From assembly GCF_003984645.1 (NCBI RefSeq), contig NZ_RWKI01000002.1:310001-374000 (forward strand): a stretch of 64,000 nucleotides of DNA, read 5' to 3'. How positions within the stretch are numbered: the stretch's first letter is position 1; each line of letters begins with the position of its first letter. A program made the translations under genes and the position numbers. Of this stretch, positions 58,339-64,000 are shown in pieces. Below the pieces are notes generated by a model that worked only from the letters and a program-made list of their open reading frames with translations, had not been told where the DNA came from and searched no databases. This DNA is from Variovorax sp. MHTC-1 (GTDB lineage: Bacteria > Pseudomonadota > Gammaproteobacteria > Burkholderiales > Burkholderiaceae_C).

Positions 58339-59220
58339 TTAGCGCATCAGCAGCGCCTGCCGCAGCAGCCGCGCCGCGCGGTTGCGGATGCGGCCCGGTG
58401 CGCTGCGCAGCGGTCCCCGCGGGCTCACCTTCGCGGTTGCGCAGGCCCAGAGAAAGTCCTGCAGGATGGCCGTGTCGTCCAGGGTTTCGGTGCTGCCGTA
58501 CTTGTGGAACTCCGGATGCCACTGGGTCGCGGAAATGTAGCTGCGGCCGCGATCGACCCGGCGGCGGATGGCTTCGGGCACGCGGTCGGGAACGCTCCAG
58601 GCCTCGACCTCGAAGCCGGGCGCAATGTTTTTCACGCCCTGATGATGGATGCTGTTGACCCGCGCCATCTCCATGCCCGGATAGAGCTTCGAGAGGCGCG
58701 AACCCGGCGTGATGCTGATGTCGTGGAAATTCTGGTCGTAGGTCACCGGGTCGCGGTGCTTGAGGGCGTTGGGATGCTGCGCCTCGATGTCCTGGTAGAG
58801 CGTGCCGCCGAAGGCTACGTTGATGAGCTGCAGGCCGCGGCAGACGCCGAAGATCGGTTTGCCGGCTTCCTCGAAGGCCTCGACCAGCGCGAGGTCGTAC
58901 AGGTCGCGGACCCGGTCGCCGATCCAGGCGTCCTTCAGCGGCACCTCGCCGTAGCTGCCGGGCCAGACGTCAGCGCCCCCGTGCATCACCACGCCGTCGA
59001 GCCATTCCGCATAGTGCGAGAGCTTGGTGTCGCCGCGCGCCGTCTCGCCGGTGGGGCAGGGCACCATCACCACCATGGCCCCGGCCGACATCAGCCAGTG
59101 CGCGATGGACTGCTCGACATACTGCAGCGTCTTGTTGGTGAACAGCGAACGCTCGGGATCGGCGTGGGAGAAGCAGGCGGACAGGCCGATCTTGAGGCGG
59201 CCGGAGACGGTTTGTGGCAT
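58339..59220 (-). CDS. Gamma-glutamyl-gamma-aminobutyrate hydrolase family (peptidase C26)
   Basis: A 293-residue class-I glutamine amidotransferase-like enzyme. Nucleophile Cys in PIFGVCRGLQLIN, and His/Glu in ATQWHPEF. PuuD-like enzymes cut gamma-glutamyl-GABA in putrescine degradation. HGGADVWPGSYGE is another family block. Start ATG 59220. No other puu genes adjoin, so the true substrate is uncertain. Confidence 0.88.
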   Translation of the reverse strand: MPQTVSGRLKIGLSACFSHADPERSLFTNKTLQYVEQSIAHWLMSAGAMVVMVPCPTGETARGDTKLSHYAEWLDGVVMHGGADVWPGSYGEVPLKDAWIGDRVRDLYDLALVEAFEEAGKPIFGVCRGLQLINVAFGGTLYQDIEAQHPNALKHRDPVTYDQNFHDISITPGSRLSKLYPGMEMARVNSIHHQGVKNIAPGFEVEAWSVPDRVPEAIRRRVDRGRSYISATQWHPEFHKYGSTETLDDTAILQDFLWACATAKVSPRGPLRSAPGRIRNRAARLLRQALLMR

Positions 59221-59387
59221 TGCGATCAAGGCTGGCGCCGCACGGGCCGCGCCGCCCTTGGTGAACAGAGGACCATTGTGAAACGTTCCAAAGGCCCGCG
59301 CAGAGGACAGGCCACCCCGCCGCTGCGTCGTACAGCGCCGCGGGGATAGGATCGCCTCTTTTCCCATTCGTGACCCAGGAGATCCCC

Positions 59388-60443
59388 ATGAAGACCATCA
59401 AGGGCCCGGCCATCTTCCTGGCCCAGTTCGCGGGCGACAGCGCACCCTTCGATTCGCTCGAGGCCATCGCCGGGTGGGCGGCTGGCCTGGGCTACAAGGG
59501 TGTGCAGATTCCGAGTTGGGACGCCCGCCTCTTCGATCTCAAGACGGCCGCGGAAAGCAAGACCTACTGCGACGAAGTGAAAGGCATGCTCGGGCGGCAC
59601 GGCATCGAGATCACAGAGCTCTCGACCCATCTGCAGGGCCAGCTGGTGGCCGTGCATCCGGCCTACGACGCCGGCTTCGACGGCTTCGCCGCGCCCGAAG
59701 TGCGCAACGACCCGGCCCGGCGCCAGCAGTGGGCAGTGGAGCAACTGCATCTGGCAGCCCGCGCGTCGGCCCATCTCGGGCTCACGGCGCATGCGACCTT
59801 CTCAGGTGCCCTGGCCTGGCCCTATCTTTATTCGTGGCCGCCGCGCCCGCCGGGGCTGATCGAGGAAGCCTTCGACGAGCTCGCGCGGCGCTGGCTGCCG
59901 ATCCTCAATGCCTTCGACGATGCCGGCGTCGACGTCTGCTACGAGATCCATCCGGGCGAGGACCTGCACGACGGCGTCAGCTACGAGATGTTCCTCGAGC
60001 GCGTGGGCCGGCATCCGCGCGCCTGCCTGCTGTACGACCCGAGCCACTTCGTGCTGCAGCAGCTCGACTACCTGGCCTACATCGACCACTACCACGAGCG
60101 CATCAAGATCTTTCATGTGAAGGATGCGGAGTTCAATCCGACCGGCAAGCAGGGCGTCTACGGCGGCTTCCAGTCATGGATCGACCGGGCGGGGCGCTTC
60201 CGCTCGCTGGGCGACGGCCAGGTCGACTTCAAGGCGATCTTCTCGAAGATGGCGGCCTACGACTTCCCGGGCTGGGCGGTGCTCGAATGGGAGTGCTGCA
60301 TCAAGCACCCCGAGGACGGGGCCCGCGAGGGCGCGAAATTCATCGCCGAGCACATCATCCGCGTGGCCGAACGGGCCTTCGACGACTTCGCGGCCGGCGG
60401 CGTCGATACCGCGGCCAACAAGAAGATGCTGGGGATCACCTAG
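59388..60443 (+). CDS. Sugar phosphate isomerase/epimerase (AP-endonuclease 2 TIM barrel)
   Basis: A 351-residue barrel protein; metal ligands expected from EIHPGED (His/Glu), YDPSHFVLQ (Asp/His), and FHVKDAEFN, VLEWECC at the C-terminal side. Members (IolE/IolH/Hyi-like) isomerise keto-sugars or inosose. ATG 59388 is preceded by CAGGAGA. Substrate not determinable from sequence; no sugar-catabolic operon surrounds it. Confidence 0.86.
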   Translation: MKTIKGPAIFLAQFAGDSAPFDSLEAIAGWAAGLGYKGVQIPSWDARLFDLKTAAESKTYCDEVKGMLGRHGIEITELSTHLQGQLVAVHPAYDAGFDGFAAPEVRNDPARRQQWAVEQLHLAARASAHLGLTAHATFSGALAWPYLYSWPPRPPGLIEEAFDELARRWLPILNAFDDAGVDVCYEIHPGEDLHDGVSYEMFLERVGRHPRACLLYDPSHFVLQQLDYLAYIDHYHERIKIFHVKDAEFNPTGKQGVYGGFQSWIDRAGRFRSLGDGQVDFKAIFSKMAAYDFPGWAVLEWECCIKHPEDGAREGAKFIAEHIIRVAERAFDDFAAGGVDTAANKKMLGIT

Positions 60444-60444
60444 A

Positions 60445-60530
60445 CAGCGGCGCCGCCGGGCCGCCCCAAGGCGGCCGCGCCTCCCCCTCGGGAGGGTGGC
60501 GACGCACACGCAGTGGCAAGCCGGGGGCCT
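60445..60530 (-). repeat. Intergenic GC-rich repeat (REP-like), copy 2
   Basis: On the minus strand CACTGCGTGT, CGTCGC and CCCGAGGGGG recur in the order seen at 55048-55155, followed by the palindrome GCGGCCGCC...GGCGGCCC. It lies between two convergent genes, the usual place for REP-like elements. Confidence 0.6.
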
Positions 60531-61591
60531 TAGATCCCGGAAGGCTTGCGCAGGGTCTGCATGCGATCGACCGCCTGGATCCGGATCTTGCGCGTCTCCG
60601 AGCCCTGCTGCACCGTGAGCTCCACTTCCGCGTCGGGCGCCGGCCGCTTCCAGAGCTGCTTGTAGAAGGCCTCGAGCGTGGCGACCTCGATGCCGTCGAC
60701 CTCGAGCACCACGTCGCCGGGCTGAAGCCCCGCCGCCAGCGCAGGCCCCTGCCGGTCCACGCGCACGATCTGCACATGCCCGTTGCGCTCCGAGGACGAA
60801 AGGCCGAGCCAGGGCCGGATGCTCGCGCGCGTGCTGCCGGTCGACTGCATCTCGGCCAGCACCGGGCGCAGCAGTTCGACCGGCACGAACATGTTGCCGG
60901 GCAGCGTGCGATCGGCGCCCGCGGCCTCCAGCACGAACAAGCTGCCGACGCCGACCAGCTCGCCATTGCGGTTGAAGAGCGGAGCCCCGCTGTGATTGGC
61001 CACCGGCGGGCTGGTGAAGAGCGCCGATTCGATGTGGTACTCCCAATAGCCCGAGAAGGGACGCGCGGCGATCAGGCGCGTGAAGCCGACCTCGGTGCCG
61101 CTGCTGCTGCCGGTGGCCACCAGCAGCGGCTCGCCCAGCGTCAGGCCGGCGACGCCCGCCATCGGCACCGGCTCGACGCCGCGCAGCGGCACCAGCGGGC
61201 GCAGCAGGCCGAAGCCGGTCGCGAGGTCGTAGGCGACCTGGCGCGCGGGCAGGGTGCGATCGTCCTGCGTGATGACTTCGATGGTCTCGGCTTCCAGCAG
61301 CAGGTAGCCGATGGTCAGGATCAGGCCGTCGGGCCCGATCACCACGCCGGAGCCCGATCGGCGCATGCCCAGGCTGTCGGCCGAGGTGGCGCCCTCCGTC
61401 GCGGTGACGCGCAGCGCGACGACCGCGTCGCCCGCGCGCTGGAGGGCCTGGACCTGCGGGGACACCGCTTCGGCCTGGCGCGGCGTGCCGGGGGTGGCGG
61501 CGTGGGCCGTGGAGAGCGCGGACACTGCGAACAGCCAGAGAGTGCTGGCGACCAACGCCCACAACCGCCGGGGCGATTCTCGAGTCTTCAT
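60530..61591 (-). CDS. Exported trypsin-fold PDZ protein with degenerate catalytic triad (DegP-like pseudoprotease)
   Basis: A 353-residue protein. Signal peptide about 1-31. A chymotrypsin-fold region (about 45-240) is followed by one PDZ domain (about 258-345; LQPGDVVLEVDGIEVATLEA). The DegP triad positions are altered: the His site reads LTIGYLLL (Tyr96), the Asp site reads TGFGLLRP (Gly126), and only a Ser201 in NHSGAPLF remains. So peptide cleavage is unlikely; a chaperone or scaffold role is inferred. Confidence 0.85.
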   Translation of the reverse strand: MKTRESPRRLWALVASTLWLFAVSALSTAHAATPGTPRQAEAVSPQVQALQRAGDAVVALRVTATEGATSADSLGMRRSGSGVVIGPDGLILTIGYLLLEAETIEVITQDDRTLPARQVAYDLATGFGLLRPLVPLRGVEPVPMAGVAGLTLGEPLLVATGSSSGTEVGFTRLIAARPFSGYWEYHIESALFTSPPVANHSGAPLFNRNGELVGVGSLFVLEAAGADRTLPGNMFVPVELLRPVLAEMQSTGSTRASIRPWLGLSSSERNGHVQIVRVDRQGPALAAGLQPGDVVLEVDGIEVATLEAFYKQLWKRPAPDAEVELTVQQGSETRKIRIQAVDRMQTLRKPSGI

Positions 61592-62103
61592 GGCCGCGCT
61601 CCTTGGAACGAAGTTGAATGTGATGGTGCGCCGCAAGCGACCGGCTCGCAAGTGGCCGGCTGAATCAACCTCACCAGCGGTGCGCGCAGCGCATTCGCTC
61701 GTCGAGCCCGCTACATTTTCGATAGCACTTCACGCAGGAAGGGCGGCATCTGCCGCCCTTCGCTTCGATTCGGCAGTGCATTGCCAAGCAACACTCATAC
61801 CATCTCGGTTAGAATGCGGGGTTCGTTTCGATACCCGACGAAGTATTTCGTCACTCAGCCGGCTGACCTGGATTCCAGGCCTTTCACTCAGAAGCCGGCT
61901 CACACAGTGTGTTGGTGCGCCAGACCCGGCGCCCATGTTTGCCACCACTGCCTTCGTACCGTTGAAGCGAACAGCGCGCTGTCCGCTCCGGTGGGCGCCA
62001 TTTCCGGCCCGGCCTGCGCCCGTTTCACTGTTTGTTAGCGCTTTGCGGCGTCGCAATGCGCAGGCGCCCGATTCGAACCATCCACACACTATTCGGAGTC
62101 CTC
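61592..62103 (+). promoter_or_regulatory. infA upstream region with structured leader
   Basis: No gene seen in these 512 bases. A 10-bp GC hairpin (61738-61747 with 61752-61761) lacks a T-run. A TAGAAT hexamer at 61810-61815 may be a -10 element (no good -35 seen). Then a hairpin GACGAA/TTCGTC (61837-61852) and near-direct repeats of TCACTCAG...CCGGCT (61851-61864 and 61884-61900) follow. If transcription starts just past 61815 the infA leader is about 280 nt, unusually long. Confidence 0.45.
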
Positions 62104-62373
62104 ATGCCCAAGGAAGAACTGATCGAAATGAACGGCGCAGTCACGGAAGTGCTGCCCGATTCCCGCTACCGCGTGACCCTCGACAACGGTCACCAGTTGA
62201 TCGCCTACAGCGGCGGCAAGATGCGCAAGCACCACATCCGCATCCTGGCCGGCGACAAGGTGTCGCTGGAGCTGTCGCCCTACGACCTGACCAAGGGCCG
62301 CATCACCTTCCGCCACCTGGAACGCCGCGGCCCGCCGCCGGTCAACGGCGGCAACAACTCGCAGCGCCGCTGA
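62104..62373 (+). CDS. infA: Translation initiation factor IF-1 (extended, second-copy type)
   Basis: An 89-residue S1/OB-fold protein, [20 protein letters not shown] and [28 protein letters not shown]. Standard IF-1 has 72 residues; here about 17 extra basic/Pro-Gly residues end the chain, as in the extra infA copies of Burkholderiales. It binds the 30S A site during initiation. It stands 11 bases before dbpA, so the pair is co-transcribed. Confidence 0.94.
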   Translation: MPKEELIEMNGAVTEVLPDSRYRVTLDNGHQLIAYSGGKMRKHHIRILAGDKVSLELSPYDLTKGRITFRHLERRGPPPVNGGNNSQRR

Positions 62374-62384
62374 TCCCTCTTGCC

Positions 62385-63782
62385 GTGACGGGTCCAGCCA
62401 CCGACTTCGCCGCGCTGCCGCTCACGCCGCAGACGCTCGCGAACCTGAAGCAGCTCGGCTATCTGCAGATGACGCCGATCCAGGCGGCCAGCCTGCCGCC
62501 GGCGCTGCTCGGCCGCGACCTGATCGCCCAAGCCAAGACCGGCAGCGGCAAGACCGCCGCCTTCGCGCTGGCGCTACTGGCCAACCTCAATCCGCGCCGC
62601 TTCGCGGTGCAGGCCATGGTGCTGTGCCCGACGCGCGAGCTGGCCGACCAGGTGACCACCGAGATCCGCCGCCTGGCGCGCGCCGAAGAGAACATCAAGG
62701 TGGTCACGCTCTGCGGCGGCGTCGCGCTGCGCGGGCAGCTCGCCAGCCTCGAGCACGGCGCCCACATCGTGGTCGGCACGCCGGGCCGCATCATGGACCA
62801 CCTCGATCGCGGCAGCCTCGAGCTCGAAGCGCTCAACACGCTGGTGCTCGACGAGGCGGACCGCATGCTCGACATGGGCTTCTTCGACGACATCGCCAAG
62901 GTCGCGCGGCAGTGCCCCAAGGAGCGCCAGACCCTGCTGTTCTCCGCCACCTACCCCGAAAGCATCGCCCAGCTCAGCGCGCAGTTCATGAAGAACCCGC
63001 AGCAGATCACGGTGCAGGTGCAGCACGAGGAAGGCAAGATCCGCCAGCGCTGGTACGAGGTGAAGGACAGCGAACGGCTGCACGCCGTGAGCCTGCTGCT
63101 GAACCACTTCCGCCCGCCGAGCACGCTGGCCTTCTGCAACACCAAGCAGCAGTGCCGCGACCTGGTGCAGGTGCTGCAGGCCCAGGGCTTCAGCGCGCTG
63201 GCCCTGTTCGGCGAGCTCGAGCAGCGCGAGCGCGACCAGGTGCTGGTGCAGTTCGCCAACCGCAGCTGCTCGGTGCTGGTCGCTACCGACGTGGCCGCGC
63301 GCGGACTCGACATCGCGCAGCTCGAAGCCGTGATCAACGTCGACGTGACGCCCGATCCCGAGATCCACATCCACCGCATCGGCCGCACCGGCCGCGGCGA
63401 TGCAGAAGGCCTGGCGCTCAGCCTGGCCAGCATGGACGAGATGGGCAGCGTCGGAAAGATCGAGCAGTTGCAGGGCCGCGAATCCGAATGGCATCCGCTG
63501 GCCGAACTCGCCTCGGCGGCGGCCGGACCCTTGCAGCCGGCCATGGCCACGCTGCAGATCGTCGGCGGCCGCAAGGAGAAGATCCGCGCCGGCGACGTGC
63601 TGGGCGCGCTCACCGGCGATGCCGGCTTCACGCGCGACCAGGTCGGCAAGATCAACGTCAACGAGTTTTCCACCTACGTGGCGGTCGACCGGCGCATCGC
63701 GCGCGAGGCCGCGCACAAGCTTTCCACCGGCCGCGTCAAGGGCAGGACCGTCAAGGTACGGCTGCTCGACGATGTGGCTTAA
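62385..63782 (+). CDS. dbpA: DEAD-box ATP-dependent RNA helicase DbpA
   Basis: A 465-residue helicase. Motif I AKTGSGKT (50-57), PTRELADQ, DEADRMLDMGFF, SATYPES, then ARGLDIAQ and HRIGRTGRG in the second RecA domain. The C-terminal DbpA RNA-binding domain (about 390-463) has GGRKEKIRAGDVLGALTGDA, the 23S rRNA hairpin-92 binding module. GTG start 11 bases after infA. Assists late 50S assembly. Confidence 0.93.
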   Translation: MTGPATDFAALPLTPQTLANLKQLGYLQMTPIQAASLPPALLGRDLIAQAKTGSGKTAAFALALLANLNPRRFAVQAMVLCPTRELADQVTTEIRRLARAEENIKVVTLCGGVALRGQLASLEHGAHIVVGTPGRIMDHLDRGSLELEALNTLVLDEADRMLDMGFFDDIAKVARQCPKERQTLLFSATYPESIAQLSAQFMKNPQQITVQVQHEEGKIRQRWYEVKDSERLHAVSLLLNHFRPPSTLAFCNTKQQCRDLVQVLQAQGFSALALFGELEQRERDQVLVQFANRSCSVLVATDVAARGLDIAQLEAVINVDVTPDPEIHIHRIGRTGRGDAEGLALSLASMDEMGSVGKIEQLQGRESEWHPLAELASAAAGPLQPAMATLQIVGGRKEKIRAGDVLGALTGDAGFTRDQVGKINVNEFSTYVAVDRRIAREAAHKLSTGRVKGRTVKVRLLDDVA

Positions 63783-63816
63783 TTACGCCCTTCGACCATT
63801 TTTATCCGAGCTTTCC

Positions 63817-63987
63817 ATGACCAAGAAAATCCGCACCGAGGCAGACCGCATCGCCACCCCCAAGCCCGTCCCGATGCCCGGCTACACCACCGCCCGCACG
63901 GGCGGCGGCCAGAAGGTCAGCCTCGAGCGCGGCACCGCGACCCGCAGCAAGAAGAACCCCGGCAAGCGGGCCAAGAAGGGCGGCTGA
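63817..63987 (+). CDS. Small basic protein, unknown function
   Basis: A 56-residue protein with a strongly basic C-terminus (TRSKKNPGKRAKKGG). It starts 34 bases after dbpA on the same strand and may belong to that operon. The composition suggests RNA or ribosome contact; no family is recognised. Confidence 0.6.
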   Translation: MTKKIRTEADRIATPKPVPMPGYTTARTGGGQKVSLERGTATRSKKNPGKRAKKGG

Positions 63988-64000
63988 ACGCGCTTCGCGC

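Noticed and set aside
61801..61840. tRNA-like segment upstream of infA
   Set aside because: A TTCG-rich arm is present but no cloverleaf, anticodon arm or CCA end can be drawn.

Overview
The window looks like a chromosomal segment of a high-GC betaproteobacterium, most likely a member of the Comamonadaceae such as Variovorax or a close relative. This rests on base composition and codon use, the mix of housekeeping genes (purB, moaC, sucCD, argC, recA-recX, birA, topB, infA, dbpA), a Burkholderiales-style type IV pilus minor-pilin cluster, and a topB-SWIB fusion. The species cannot be fixed from the sequence alone. I saw no rRNA, tRNA, CRISPR array, intact insertion sequence or prophage.

Layout. 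1-9.9 kb is core and conserved-hypothetical sequence: a glutathione S-transferase, a DUF898/M48 membrane-protease pair, purB-yaeQ, two small Cys-rich proteins, a manganese (yybP-ykoY) riboswitch in front of terC, a BepA-like protease and moaC. From 9.9 to 41 kb lies one large cell-surface region. It contains a glycosyltransferase plus a PglL-type oligosaccharyltransferase, a pilE-fimT-pilV-pilW-pilX-pilY1 operon on the plus strand, an 18-kb minus-strand glycan operon (wbpM-like to sugar transferase), a second PglL-type ligase and a type IV pilin gene (pilA) with a sigma-54 promoter. The glycan operon carries every enzyme known from Pseudomonas aeruginosa O5 for UDP-ManNAc(3NAm)A (WbpA, B, E, D, I, G, HisH, HisF). 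It also has a flippase, three further transferases and modification enzymes. It has no capsule export genes (wza/wzb/wzc) and no clear O-antigen-specific polymerase, and it is bracketed by two PglL ligases, each beside a pilin gene. The simplest reading is a pilin-glycosylation island, though an O-antigen use or a shared use cannot be excluded.

41-52 kb returns to core genes: a metallo-beta-lactamase-fold phosphodiesterase, an FHA/PP2C/TerC group, sucCD, argC, recA-recX with a LexA box, a MarR regulator and a TctE-like two-component system. At 52.0-52.8 kb is a scar: a decayed C-terminal fragment of a type I restriction methylase (hsdM) followed by two divergent XRE regulators around a palindromic operator.

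53-64 kb holds birA, a SET-domain protein methyltransferase with a lysine-rich tail, and, divergent from it, a topoisomerase III fused through a KA-rich linker to a SWIB domain. After these come a peptidase C26 protein, a sugar isomerase, a trypsin-fold PDZ protein that appears to have lost its catalytic triad, and an infA-dbpA pair with a long structured leader. The two points most worth following are the SET/TopB-SWIB pair (eukaryote-like chromatin domains side by side in a bacterium) and the pilin-bracketed glycan island.
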